A stretch of DNA of 64,000 nucleotides from positions 62,001 to 126,000 of the forward strand of contig VGVQ01000006.1 in NCBI GenBank assembly GCA_016874005.1, in the 5' to 3' direction. The DNA is from Gemmatimonadota bacterium (GTDB taxonomy: Bacteria; Gemmatimonadota; Gemmatimonadetes; Gemmatimonadales; GWC2-71-9). The position numbers and the translations under genes were made by a program. This document shows, piece by piece, positions 36,398 to 45,073 of the stretch. The notes beneath the pieces were generated by a model, which saw only the letters and a program-made list of their open reading frames with translations, was not told the DNA's origin and searched no databases. Every line of letters starts with the position of its first letter. Positions within the stretch are counted from its first letter, which is position 1.

Positions 36398-37317
36398 TGC
36401 GGATCGCCTTCTTCGGCACGCCGGCTTTCGCGGTTCCGAGCCTCGACGCGTTGCTCGAACTCGGCGAGACCGTCACGGTCGTGGTCACCCAGCCGGATCG
36501 GCCCAAGGGCCGGCTCCGGGAAGTCGCCCCGCCCCCGGTCAAGCTCCGCGCCCTCGAGGCCGGGATTCCGGTGCTCCAGCCGGAACGGCCCACTGGCGAT
36601 GCCTTCCTCGCCACGCTCGGAGCCGCCCAGCCCGATCTCGGCGTGGTGGTCGCCTATGGCCACATCCTCCGCCCCGCGGTCCTCGCGTTGCCGCCGCTCG
36701 GAATGATCAACGTCCACGCCAGCCTGCTGCCGGCCTGGCGCGGAGCGGCACCGATCCAGTGGTCCATTGCCCAGGGCGACCGCGAAACCGGCGTCACCAT
36801 CATGCGAATGGAGGCCGGCCTCGACAGCGGGCCCATCATTCTCGCCCGGTCGACGCCGATCGAGCCGTCCGACACCGGTGGCACCCTCACCGATCGGCTC
36901 GCCGAGCTTGGGGCGAGAGCCCTCCGCGACGTGATCCTCCAATTTCGGGCCGGCCCCGTCACGGAGGTGGCCCAGGACCACACCCGCGCAACCCACGCGC
37001 CGAAGATCGGCCGCGGCATCGCTCGGGTGAACTGGACCCTGCCGGCCACCGACGTCGTCAACCAGATCCGGGCCTTCGACCCGGTGCCGGGGGCGTGGTC
37101 GGTCCTGGGTAACACCGAGGTGAAGCTGTTCGGCCCGAGCCGGGTGGGCTTCGGCGGCCCGCCGGGAACGGTGCTCACGGTCGTACCCGACCTGGTCGTC
37201 GCCGCGGGCGACGGCGGCGTCCGGGTCGAAACGGTTCAGCCCGCCGGCAAACCGCGGATGGCGGCCGCCGATTGGGTTCGGGGGCGGGCGGTCCGAAGGG
37301 GCGATCGGTTCGAGTGA
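36397..37317 (+). CDS. fmt: Methionyl-tRNA formyltransferase
   Basis: 306 residues. FFGTPAFAVPSL at the N-terminus, the catalytic NVHASLLPAWRGAAPIQW with the Asn-His-Asp set, and a C-terminal domain starting near RGIARVNW. ATG overlaps the def stop (TAATG). It formylates initiator Met-tRNA. Confidence 0.96.
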   Translation: MRIAFFGTPAFAVPSLDALLELGETVTVVVTQPDRPKGRLREVAPPPVKLRALEAGIPVLQPERPTGDAFLATLGAAQPDLGVVVAYGHILRPAVLALPPLGMINVHASLLPAWRGAAPIQWSIAQGDRETGVTIMRMEAGLDSGPIILARSTPIEPSDTGGTLTDRLAELGARALRDVILQFRAGPVTEVAQDHTRATHAPKIGRGIARVNWTLPATDVVNQIRAFDPVPGAWSVLGNTEVKLFGPSRVGFGGPPGTVLTVVPDLVVAAGDGGVRVETVQPAGKPRMAAADWVRGRAVRRGDRFE

Positions 37318-38624
37318 GCTCGGCGCCAGGGTTGGCTCCGCGGTTCGCCGCGTGGCGGATTCTCCATGACGTTCGCCGCGGGGTTCCCCTGGATGGGGCG
37401 CTCGATCGGGGACTGGTCGGCCTGGAGGACGCGGACCGCCGCCTGGCCCACGAGATCGCCGCGGGGGTGTTCCGTCACCGGGCCGACCTCGACGAGGCGT
37501 TAGGCGGAGCGGTCGACCGCGGCCTTTCTTCGGTCCGGCCCGATACCCTCGACATCCTCCGAGTCGGGGCGTTCCAGCTGCGCCACCTCGACCGGATTCC
37601 CCCCCACGCGGCGGTTCAGACCACCGTGGCCGTCGCCAAGCGGCTGGGCGGCGATCGGGTCGCGGCGTTCGTCAATGCGGTCCTCCGCCGGGTCCCGCGC
37701 ACCCCGCCGGCGGTGGCGGCGCCGCCAGCGGACGACCCGGTCGCGGGACTGGCCCGCTCGGCCTCCCACCCGGCCTGGCTGGTCGAACGGTGGCATCGTC
37801 AGTTCGGGGCCGAGGCGACCGCGGCTCTTCTCCAGTGGAACAATCAAAAAGCTCCCCTGGTGGTGCAGCCGGGTCGGCTCGGTCTGGCGGAACTCGAGAG
37901 GATGTTCGCGGACGCCGGAATCGCGACCAGACCGGCGCCGCTGGGCGCCGGCCTCATCGTCGAAGGAAGCGCCCCGACTCGATTGCCCGGATTTCGGGCC
38001 GGGGCATTCGTCGTCCAGGATCCGGCCCAAATGCTGGTGACTCGGTACCTCGCGCCGGACCGGGGCGGATTGCTGGTCGACGCCTGCGCCGCCCCCGGCG
38101 GGAAAACCGTCGCCCTCGCCGCCCAAACGCGCTGGGTCCTCGCCGCCGACCTCCGGCGAACCAGGACCGCTCGGCTGGTCGAGACGGTGCAACGGGCCGG
38201 CTCCGCCAACGTCTCGATCGTCGTGGCCGACGCCCGCCACCTCCCGGTCCGCCAGGCCGATGCCGTCTTCCTCGATGTCCCCTGCCTCGGCACCGGGACC
38301 TTCGCCCGGAACCCGGACGCCCGCTGGCGAGTTTCGGCGGCCGCGCTGGTCAGCTTGGTAAGCCAGGCGTCCGAATTCCTTTCCGCCAGCGCTGAGGTCG
38401 TTCGCCCCGGCGGCTTGTTATTATTCGCGACGTGTTCCCTCGAACCAGAAGAAAATCAGCTCCAGATCGACCGGTTCCTCGCTCGCGACAGCCGCTTTCG
38501 GCGAGAGCCGACGGACATCATGCCGGCTGACTACCTCTCGCCGGAGGGCGACCTCCTCATCCTCCCCCACCGCCATGGGATGGACGGCGCTTATGCGGCC
38601 CGTCTCCGCCGGATCGCCGGATGA
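37314..38624 (+). CDS. rsmB: 16S rRNA m5C967 methyltransferase
   Basis: 436 residues from the GTG at 37314 that overlaps the fmt stop. The N-terminal NusB-like RNA-binding domain has the DILRVGAFQLRHLDRIP helix. The Rossmann methyltransferase domain shows DACAAPGGKTVALAA, the catalytic-Cys motif DVPCLGTGTF and the second Cys in ATCSLEPEEN. Fmt-RsmB pairing is common. One octamer (37498) encodes Ala-Leu-Gly. Confidence 0.94.
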   Translation: MSSAPGLAPRFAAWRILHDVRRGVPLDGALDRGLVGLEDADRRLAHEIAAGVFRHRADLDEALGGAVDRGLSSVRPDTLDILRVGAFQLRHLDRIPPHAAVQTTVAVAKRLGGDRVAAFVNAVLRRVPRTPPAVAAPPADDPVAGLARSASHPAWLVERWHRQFGAEATAALLQWNNQKAPLVVQPGRLGLAELERMFADAGIATRPAPLGAGLIVEGSAPTRLPGFRAGAFVVQDPAQMLVTRYLAPDRGGLLVDACAAPGGKTVALAAQTRWVLAADLRRTRTARLVETVQRAGSANVSIVVADARHLPVRQADAVFLDVPCLGTGTFARNPDARWRVSAAALVSLVSQASEFLSASAEVVRPGGLLLFATCSLEPEENQLQIDRFLARDSRFRREPTDIMPADYLSPEGDLLILPHRHGMDGAYAARLRRIAG

Positions 38625-39370
38625 GTCGGCGTGGACTCGGTCTCCCGCTGCCCAAAACCGTACCGGGTCGCCGCCGGCTGACGGCCACGTTGGTCGTGCT
38701 CGGGGCCGGCCTGACCGGGTACCTGACCACCTGCATCGCCTACCCCCGACCGCTCTTCGGCCGCGATCACGCCGTGGCGCGGGTGGTCGGCCTGCCGGTC
38801 TCCGAGGCCGAGCAGCAGCTCGCGGCCCAGGGCTTCAAGGTGGAGATCGAGGGGGAGGAACCGGACCCGGAGGTCCCCGCGGGCGCCGTGCTGGCCCAGG
38901 ACCCCCCGCCGGACCTCGTAGTGCCGGAGGGGACCATCGTCACCTTGACCAGAAGCGGCGGGCCGTCGCCGGTCCCCGTCCCGGACGTGATCGAGTTCGA
39001 GACCGAGCTGGCGACCAGGGTGGTCCTGGCCGCCGGCCTCAGGCTAGGTGACGTCGATTCCGTTCCCAGCGCCACCCCGGCAGGCGTCGTCGTCGCCACC
39101 CGTCCCGCGGCCGGGACGATGGTGCCCGGGAGCACCATCGATCTGGTGGTGAGTCAGGGACCGGTCGCGGTCGAAGTACCGAACGTGGTGGGGCTGACCC
39201 GCGCCCAGGCAACGGCCCGGCTCGCGGCGGCCGGATTTCGGCTCGGCCGGGCGATCCGGGCCGAAGGCCGGCGGGGCGACCCTAACATTGTATTGGAGCA
39301 GCGACCCGCCGGGGGCGAACGGACCACCCCAGGCAGCCGGGTCGACCTGATCTTCGGGGAGAATCCTTGA
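38621..39370 (+). CDS. Membrane-anchored PASTA-domain protein
   Basis: 249 residues. A basic N-terminus and one transmembrane helix (about residues 21-44) lead into three PASTA-like repeats (about 53-110, 118-178 and 180-247), each with the V-P-[DN]-V pattern and a G-x-x-V ending. In many bacteria the kinase domain of PknB is attached to such repeats; here no kinase domain is present. PASTA repeats bind muropeptides or serve as wall-facing sensors. ATG overlaps the rsmB stop (ATGA). Confidence 0.85.
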   Translation: MSRRGLGLPLPKTVPGRRRLTATLVVLGAGLTGYLTTCIAYPRPLFGRDHAVARVVGLPVSEAEQQLAAQGFKVEIEGEEPDPEVPAGAVLAQDPPPDLVVPEGTIVTLTRSGGPSPVPVPDVIEFETELATRVVLAAGLRLGDVDSVPSATPAGVVVATRPAAGTMVPGSTIDLVVSQGPVAVEVPNVVGLTRAQATARLAAAGFRLGRAIRAEGRRGDPNIVLEQRPAGGERTTPGSRVDLIFGENP

Positions 39371-40041
39371 TGCCGGTACGCATCGCACCCTCGGTGCTCG
39401 CCGCCGACCTCGGCCGGCTCCGAGAGCAGATCGCGGCCGCGGCCGCGGGGGGAGCCGACTGGATCCACGTCGACGTCATGGACGGTCGTTTCGTACCGAA
39501 CCTGAGCTTCGGCGGTCCGGTCATCGCCGCCCTCCGCCGGATCACGGACCTCCCGCTGGACGTCCACCTGATGGTGACCGAACCGGAGCATTACCTCGAC
39601 GAGTACGCCGATCTCGGGGTCCGGGTCTTCACCTTTCATCCCGAGGCAACCACCCACGTCCAGCGACAATTGGCCCGGGTCCGGGAACGCGGCATGCTCG
39701 CCGGCCTGGCCCTGAATCCGGCCACCCCCCTCGCGGCGATCAGCGAAGTGCTGCCCGACCTCGACTTGGCGCTCATCATGTCGGTCAACCCCGGATTCGG
39801 CGGCCAGCGTTACCTCCCGGGGGCAACCGACAAGATCCGGCGGCTTCGGGCCATGCTCGATAGCAGCCGGTCGGCGGCGGCTCTGGAGGTGGACGGGGGC
39901 GTCACCCCCGAGACGATCGGCGAGGCCTTCCGGGCCGGGGCCGACACTTTCGTTGCCGGCACAGCGGTCTTCGGGCAGGCCGACCCGGCCGCGGCGATCC
40001 GGGACCTCCGATCCCGCTGCAGCGACCTCCGCCTGGCCTGA
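39370..40041 (+). CDS. rpe: Ribulose-phosphate 3-epimerase
   Basis: 223-residue TIM-barrel enzyme of the pentose phosphate pathway. Metal and catalytic residues appear in APSVLAAD, WIHVDVMDGRFVPN (Asp and His), DVHLMV and VDGGV. ATG at 39370 overlaps the PASTA gene stop (TGATG). Confidence 0.95.
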   Translation: MPVRIAPSVLAADLGRLREQIAAAAAGGADWIHVDVMDGRFVPNLSFGGPVIAALRRITDLPLDVHLMVTEPEHYLDEYADLGVRVFTFHPEATTHVQRQLARVRERGMLAGLALNPATPLAAISEVLPDLDLALIMSVNPGFGGQRYLPGATDKIRRLRAMLDSSRSAAALEVDGGVTPETIGEAFRAGADTFVAGTAVFGQADPAAAIRDLRSRCSDLRLA

Positions 40042-40066
40042 TTCCCACCAGAACGGGCCCCGCCGG

Positions 40067-40072
40067 TATATT
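40067..40072 (+). promoter_or_regulatory. -10 box (TATATT) of the TlpA-like gene, leaderless type
   Basis: TATATT ends 6 nt before the ATG at 40079, so the transcript would start at the initiation codon. No Shine-Dalgarno sequence is present. Confidence 0.5.
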
Positions 40073-40078
40073 TGGGAC

Positions 40079-40660
40079 ATGCGAAAACAGTGGCTTTCCG
40101 TCATCACCATCGTCGCCGGGCTCCTGCTCGGCGTGTATGGTCTGGTCAAGTTCGGCAACCGGTCGGGCCCGATCGAGGTCGGGAGCGATGCTCCCGAGGT
40201 GAGCGCGGTCCGGCTATCCACCGGCGACACGGTGTCACTCACGGAGAAATACCGCGGCAACGTGGTGTTGGTGAACCTCTGGGCGACCTGGTGCACCCCG
40301 TGCCGCAAGGAAATGCCGGCCATGGAGAAGCTCTACCAGGAGTTCGCCGCCAAGGGCTTCGCGATCGCCGCGGTCAGCGTGGACGAGGGCGACACCAAGG
40401 ACGTTCTGGCCTTCGCCGAGGAGCTCGGCCTCAGCTTCGACATCCTCCACGATCCGGACGGGTCGGTCCAGAAGGCATATCAGACCATCATGTTCCCGGA
40501 GAGCTTCTTGATCGACAGGAACGGAGTCGTCGTCAAGAAGGTGATCGGCGAGCACCCGTGGAGCTCCAACGCGAGCCGGCGGACGGTCGCCGAGTTGCTC
40601 GGCGTCTCGCTCGATCGGGCGCCCGACTCGGCGGCGGCGGTCCCAACGCCCGGTGGCTGA
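40079..40660 (+). CDS. TlpA-like membrane-anchored thiol-disulfide oxidoreductase
   Basis: 193 residues. N-terminal anchor or uncleaved signal helix (about 6-24), then a thioredoxin fold with redox-active Cys72/Cys75 in ATWCTPCRKEMP, and the cis-Pro region MFPESFLIDRNG. Proteins of this type reduce or oxidise periplasmic thiols, often for cytochrome c maturation. Overlaps tsaD by 8 bp. Confidence 0.92.
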   Translation: MRKQWLSVITIVAGLLLGVYGLVKFGNRSGPIEVGSDAPEVSAVRLSTGDTVSLTEKYRGNVVLVNLWATWCTPCRKEMPAMEKLYQEFAAKGFAIAAVSVDEGDTKDVLAFAEELGLSFDILHDPDGSVQKAYQTIMFPESFLIDRNGVVVKKVIGEHPWSSNASRRTVAELLGVSLDRAPDSAAAVPTPGG

Positions 40661-41720
40661 ACGGTTTCTCGGCATCGAGACGAGTTGCGACGAGACGTCG
40701 GCCGCGGTAATCGAGAGGCACGGCGGTGCCGTTGAACTGAAGAGTCTGGTAATCCTCTCTCAAGACGTTCACCGAGTATTCGGTGGTGTCGTCCCGGAAT
40801 TAGCCAGCCGGCAACATCTCAAGGTCATCGACCCCGTCGTCACCCAGGCGCTCGCCGAGGCCGGGACCGAGCTCGACGACCTCGCCGCGGTCGCGGTCAC
40901 CGCGGGACCCGGGCTGATCGGCGCCCTGCTGGTCGGGGTGATGTATGCCAAGGGACTCTCGCAGGCCGGCGCCCTGCCGCTGATCGGGGTCCACCATCAC
41001 GAGGGGCACCTCTTCGCCCCGGTCTTCGAGGACCCGCTGTTCGCTCCGCCGTTCGTGGCCCTCCTGGTGAGTGGCGGCCATACCATGCTGCTCGACGTCC
41101 CCGCCTGGGGCGAGTATCGCCTCCTCGGCCAGACCATCGACGATGCGGCTGGCGAGGCGTTCGACAAGGTGGCGACGATGCTCGGCCTTCCCTACCCGGG
41201 CGGGGCGGCGCTGGAACGGTTGGCCGCGACCGGTCGGGCCGACCGGTACCGCTTTCCCCGACCACTCCTCAAGCATGCCCAGCAGCCGCATCAGCACCGC
41301 TGCAACTTCTCGTTCAGCGGCCTCAAGACGGCCCTGCTCTATGCCTGCCGGGACAGCGGCGATCTCGACGCCGACCGGGCTGACCTGGCCCGGGGCTTCC
41401 AGGACGCGCTGGTCGAGGTGCTGGTGGAGAAGACCGCCCTCGCGGTCCAACTGACGGGGCGACCCCGCGCCGCCGTCGTCGGTGGGGTGGCCTGTAACCG
41501 AACCCTGACCCACCGACTCCGGGAGCGGTTAGCGGGTCTCGCCACGGTCACGGTGGCGACGCCCCGGCTCAACACCGACAATGCCGCCATGATCGCGGCC
41601 GCGGGCGCCTGGCGGATGGCCCGGGGCGAGCGCCACGACAGCCGCCTCGAGCCGTTCGACTGGCGGCCGTTGCCGGGGCTGGTGGCCGTTCCCCTCGGGG
41701 AAACCATCGCCACGCGCTAG
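40653..41720 (+). CDS. tsaD: tRNA N6-threonylcarbamoyladenosine transferase TsaD
   Basis: 355 residues, GTG start. Signature GIETSCDETSAAV, the metal-binding HHHEGHL, LVSGGHT and the nucleotide-binding GVACNRTL are all present. It completes t6A37 in tRNAs reading ANN codons. One TTA codon near 40798 lies outside the octamer. Confidence 0.95.
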   Translation: MAERFLGIETSCDETSAAVIERHGGAVELKSLVILSQDVHRVFGGVVPELASRQHLKVIDPVVTQALAEAGTELDDLAAVAVTAGPGLIGALLVGVMYAKGLSQAGALPLIGVHHHEGHLFAPVFEDPLFAPPFVALLVSGGHTMLLDVPAWGEYRLLGQTIDDAAGEAFDKVATMLGLPYPGGAALERLAATGRADRYRFPRPLLKHAQQPHQHRCNFSFSGLKTALLYACRDSGDLDADRADLARGFQDALVEVLVEKTALAVQLTGRPRAAVVGGVACNRTLTHRLRERLAGLATVTVATPRLNTDNAAMIAAAGAWRMARGERHDSRLEPFDWRPLPGLVAVPLGETIATR

Positions 41721-41723
41721 ATT
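41718..41723 (+). promoter_or_regulatory. -10 box (TAGATT) of lgt, leaderless type
   Basis: TAGATT overlaps the tsaD stop and ends 6 nt before the lgt ATG at 41730. The same hexamer is used by the rpoD promoter at 59599. Confidence 0.45.
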
Positions 41724-41729
41724 GCTGCC

Positions 41730-42563
41730 ATGACCACGGTCTATCCCTTGGTGTTCAAGATCGGCTCATTCGAGGTCACCGGGTTCGGCATTCTGATGAT
41801 GCTGGCGTTCGTCGTCAGCGGCTGGCTGGTAAACCTCGAGTTGCGCCGGAAGAAGTGGAACGAGGACTTCGGCGGCGATATCGTGGTCGCGGCGGTCATC
41901 GGTGGGATCATCGGGGCCAAGTTGTGGTACGTGGCCCTCACCGGCGACCCGGACGCGCTGTTCTCCCGAGGCGGCCTGGTCTGGTATGGCGGCTTCTTGG
42001 GAGGCGTGCTCGCGGTGATCGCCAACGGCGCCCGGCGACAGGTCCCAATTCGCATTACGATGCACTTGGCCGCGCCGGCGCTGGCTGCCGCCTATGCCAT
42101 CGGCCGGGTCGGATGCTTCGTGGTCGGCGACGACTACGGGGTTCCAACCACGCTGCCCTGGGGGGTCAAGTTCCCGCAGGGGATTCCACCGACGACCGCC
42201 GGCAACCTGGCCACGATGTTCAAGGTCACCATCCCGGCCGGGACCGATCCCTCCACCGTGCTGGCCGTCCACCCCACCCAACTCTACACCGTGGTGGCGA
42301 TGATCGCGGTGTTCATGGCGCTGTGGCGCTGGCGATTGTCGAACCGGCCCTACGGCTGGTTGTTCGGCGCGTTCCTGGTCTTCATGGGGATCGAGCGGTT
42401 CCTGGTCGAGATGCTCCGCGCCAAGGACGATCGCTTCCTGGGTGCTTTCACGATCGCGCAGGCTACCAGCGTTCCGATCGTCATCGTTGGCTTGCTCTTG
42501 CTCACCCGGTATGCCACCGCGCCAAACCCCGATCCGGGCCGCTACCTGACCTCAAAGGGCTAG
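41730..42563 (+). CDS. lgt: Prolipoprotein diacylglyceryl transferase
   Basis: 277-residue polytopic membrane enzyme that adds diacylglycerol to lipoprotein cysteines. The signature GRVGCFVVGDDYG (family: GRxGCFxxG) is present, as are GKLWYVA-like (here AKLWYVAL) early helices and the late PTQLYT and ERFLVEMLRAKD segments. Seven predicted helices. Last intact gene of the long plus-strand chain. Confidence 0.93.
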   Translation: MTTVYPLVFKIGSFEVTGFGILMMLAFVVSGWLVNLELRRKKWNEDFGGDIVVAAVIGGIIGAKLWYVALTGDPDALFSRGGLVWYGGFLGGVLAVIANGARRQVPIRITMHLAAPALAAAYAIGRVGCFVVGDDYGVPTTLPWGVKFPQGIPPTTAGNLATMFKVTIPAGTDPSTVLAVHPTQLYTVVAMIAVFMALWRWRLSNRPYGWLFGAFLVFMGIERFLVEMLRAKDDRFLGAFTIAQATSVPIVIVGLLLLTRYATAPNPDPGRYLTSKG

Positions 42564-42591
42564 TGGCTCACCACTGACACCTCAACGAGGG

Positions 42592-42723
42592 GCTGGTGGC
42601 GTCGGTCTCGTCTCGGCCCTGGCTCGCCCCTCGCGGGAGGACCCGGCGGTCTTCGCGATCAAGGACCGGGTGAGCTACCTGGTGCTCATGGCGATGGGGT
42701 TGGTGACGTTTCTGGCGACCTGA
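42592..42723 (+). pseudogene. Possible remnant of a UbiA-family prenyl/ribosyl transferase C-terminus
   Basis: A 43-codon open stretch with a protein-like end, DPAVFAIKDRVSY followed by a hydrophobic run LVLMAMGLVTFLAT and a stop. The D-P-x-V-F-A-x-K-D pattern and a terminal hydrophobic helix resemble the C-terminus of decaprenyl-phosphate phosphoribosyltransferase-like UbiA proteins. There is no start codon of its own and the rest of the gene is missing. Its end overlaps the FTR1 gene by 38 bp. Evidence is thin because the stretch is short. Confidence 0.35.
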
Positions 42724-44629
42724 GCTCCGGAAGCCGAGCGCTCGCCCGGCGCGGCGACAGCACGAAGGTCCAGACCAGCGCCAGGACGGCGAGGACCACC
42801 AAGATCGCCTGGGCGAGGGTCGATTCGAGCGTGGGGTAGATCCCGAACATCGGCAGCCGACCCATCCAGGCCAGCGCGGTGCTCGTCATCAAACCGCCCT
42901 CCTGCAGCTCGGCGATGGCCTTGCCGGCGAACACGAATGCCATCAGGTAGAGGAACCCGCTCGTCACCGCGAAGAATGGCTTGAGCGGAAGTCGGACCCC
43001 GAATCGGTTGACGGCCAGATAGATGACGGCCAGCATCACCGCGGCCAAGATGAACCCTCCCACCAGGGGGCCGGCCACCGTTCCCTGGCCCCCGGCCGAT
43101 ACCGCGAGCGCCTTGTAAAAGAGGACCGTCTCGAACCCTTCGCGATACACGGCAAGAAACGCCACCGAGGCCAGGGCAACCATCGACCGGCGGGACAGCG
43201 CGTCAGATAACCGACTCCGGACGAAGGCGTTCCAGCGCTGAATCTCCATCTTCGACACCAGCCAGTAACTCACCGAGAACAACATGGCGGTCGCCACCAC
43301 CATGGTGATGCCCTCGAGCACCTCCTGGTGGGCCGGCGTCATCCGGAACACCGTCTCGATGGCCACGGCGGTCGCCACGCTCGCGAGCAGCGCCGCGCCC
43401 ACGCCGAGGTGGATCTCCCGCTTGCGGTGGGCCGCGCCGAGCTTGGCGAGTACCGCGATGAGCGCGCCGACGACCAAGATGGCCTCCAGGCCCTCCCGGA
43501 GGAGAATCAGCGCCGACTGCGCGAACACGGCGACCGGTGTCATCGAGCCGCCGACCACCCGCTCCGCCTTGTCCAGCCCGCGAGCGAGTTCTTCCCGTGG
43601 CGCGGCGAGGCGGGCCGGTTGGGCGGTGAAGTCGCGTACCGAGGCGAACGCCGCCTCCATCCGGGCCACCAGAGCGGGGTCCTTGACTCTGAGTTGCCGC
43701 TCGACCGCCTCGAACGCCATGTAGGCGTCGAGCGCGGCGCTCCTGGCCTCGCCGGCGGCCCCTCGCCTCGCCAGAACCCACGCCGAGTCCAGGTGGGCCC
43801 GAACGGCGGCGAAGACCGGCCGGTAGTCCCGGGCACCGCCGGAACTCCGTCGCACCGCGGCAACTCGGCCCAGGTCGGTCGTGCCTAACGAATCGAGCAA
43901 GGCCGCGTCGGAGAGCCCGACCGTCGCGGTGGGATCGGCCAAGTGGGCCGGAACGCTGCCCCCGGCGGCCGGAAGCCGCAGGGTGCTGGCGTACAACGCC
44001 ACGGCCCATCGATCCGCTGGGGACAAGGTGTGCTCGTAACTCGGCATCGCGGTCCCGACGACGCCGAACGTCACTCGGCGATAGAAGTCGACCGGACTCG
44101 CCCCGGCGAGCGCCGACCGATCAGCGAGATTGGCGGGTTTGGGCTCGAGGCCGACGGAGGCGGGACCGGCACCGTCGCCGCGCTCGCCGTGACAGCTGGC
44201 GCAGCTCGACAGGTAGATCGCTTCCCCCCGCCCGAGGGACGGCGGGGCGTCGGGCCGCTCGGCCAAGGTGACACCCAACTCGGACGCGAGACTCGAGACC
44301 AGTCGTTCGACCCGGGTCTTGGCGCTGTCCGGAACGCCGATGGCGTCGACCCAGCGAATCAAGCCGTCGACTTCGGCGATGACTCGACTTCTGGCCGGCT
44401 CGGGCAGTTGGGCGGCCGCCTTCTTGGCCTCGCCGAAGAACAGCCGGGCCTCTTCGACCTCCGGTTCGAGGACCACCCGTCCGTCGACCACGCCCAGGGC
44501 GTACTCATCGGCCGCGAGCCTTGCCGTGGTCGCGATTCGCGACACGGTGGCGGTTCGGTCTTGGGCCAGGACCGGTTGTGTCAGCCCGGCTCCGGCGATG
44601 AGAATGAGTATCAAGTGATTTCGCGACAT
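42686..44629 (-). CDS. Cytochrome c-FTR1 fusion iron permease
   Basis: 647 residues. A signal peptide ends at LTQPVLAQ. A helical region is followed by a c-type haem domain with CASCH (Cys143-His147) and a probable Met ligand in TAMPSYEH. A second helical stretch precedes an FTR1-type permease of about seven transmembrane helices, with two iron-binding REGLE-type motifs, LLREGLEAILVV and VYREGFETVLFY. Such fusions are thought to couple ferrous iron oxidation to uptake. Start ATG at 44629 gives a normal signal peptide. Confidence 0.88.
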   Translation of the reverse strand: MSRNHLILILIAGAGLTQPVLAQDRTATVSRIATTARLAADEYALGVVDGRVVLEPEVEEARLFFGEAKKAAAQLPEPARSRVIAEVDGLIRWVDAIGVPDSAKTRVERLVSSLASELGVTLAERPDAPPSLGRGEAIYLSSCASCHGERGDGAGPASVGLEPKPANLADRSALAGASPVDFYRRVTFGVVGTAMPSYEHTLSPADRWAVALYASTLRLPAAGGSVPAHLADPTATVGLSDAALLDSLGTTDLGRVAAVRRSSGGARDYRPVFAAVRAHLDSAWVLARRGAAGEARSAALDAYMAFEAVERQLRVKDPALVARMEAAFASVRDFTAQPARLAAPREELARGLDKAERVVGGSMTPVAVFAQSALILLREGLEAILVVGALIAVLAKLGAAHRKREIHLGVGAALLASVATAVAIETVFRMTPAHQEVLEGITMVVATAMLFSVSYWLVSKMEIQRWNAFVRSRLSDALSRRSMVALASVAFLAVYREGFETVLFYKALAVSAGGQGTVAGPLVGGFILAAVMLAVIYLAVNRFGVRLPLKPFFAVTSGFLYLMAFVFAGKAIAELQEGGLMTSTALAWMGRLPMFGIYPTLESTLAQAILVVLAVLALVWTFVLSPRRASARLPELRSPETSPTPSP

Positions 44630-44636
44630 CGCCCCC

Positions 44637-44642
44637 AAACTA
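44637..44642 (-). promoter_or_regulatory. -10 box (TAGTTT) of the FTR1 gene, leaderless type
   Basis: On the minus strand TAGTTT is followed by 7 nt and the ATG at 44629. It lies in the 60-bp gap after acpS. Confidence 0.4.
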
Positions 44643-44689
44643 GAGCGCGCCGCTCGGAATTGGAAGAACCCCCCGCCAGCCGATCGAGA

Positions 44690-45073
44690 TTAGATCTCGA
44701 CCAGGGCCACCGCCACCGCCGATCGATCGGAGTGGGTGAGCGAAATGTGGATCCGGGCGCCGGCCATCGCCGACAGGCACCTCTCAGCCAGGCCGTGGAG
44801 TTGGATCGAGGGCTTGCCATGCTCGCCACGGCGGACCTCGATCTCCCGCCAGCCGATCCCCCGGCTCTCCGGGAGCGACTGTAGCGCCTTGTAGACCGCC
44901 TCTTTCGCCGCCAGCCGCACCGCCAGGTGGCGGGCCGGATACCGCATCCGCTCGAGGTACCCCAGTTCCTCGCTCGTCAGGAGTCGCTCGAGCGCCCGGC
45001 GTCGCCGAGCGACCATCATCGCCTCCGCCCGTTCGACGTCGACCACGTCGATCCCGAGCCCGACTACGGCCAC
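44690..45073 (-). CDS. acpS: Holo-[acyl-carrier-protein] synthase
   Basis: 127 residues, GTG start at 45073. AcpS attaches 4'-phosphopantetheine to ACP. Motifs: VVGLGIDVVDVER with the metal Asp, RLAAKEAVYKAL with the metal Glu, and the end ISLTHSDRSAVAVAL. Overlaps the unknown upstream gene by 10 bp. Confidence 0.93.
   Translation of the reverse strand: MAVVGLGIDVVDVERAEAMMVARRRRALERLLTSEELGYLERMRYPARHLAVRLAAKEAVYKALQSLPESRGIGWREIEVRRGEHGKPSIQLHGLAERCLSAMAGARIHISLTHSDRSAVAVALVEI

Noticed and set aside
42559-42575. Small stem AGTGG-CTCA-CCACT after lgt as a terminator
   Set aside because: Only five base pairs, no U-run, and it overlaps the lgt stop region; too weak to annotate.
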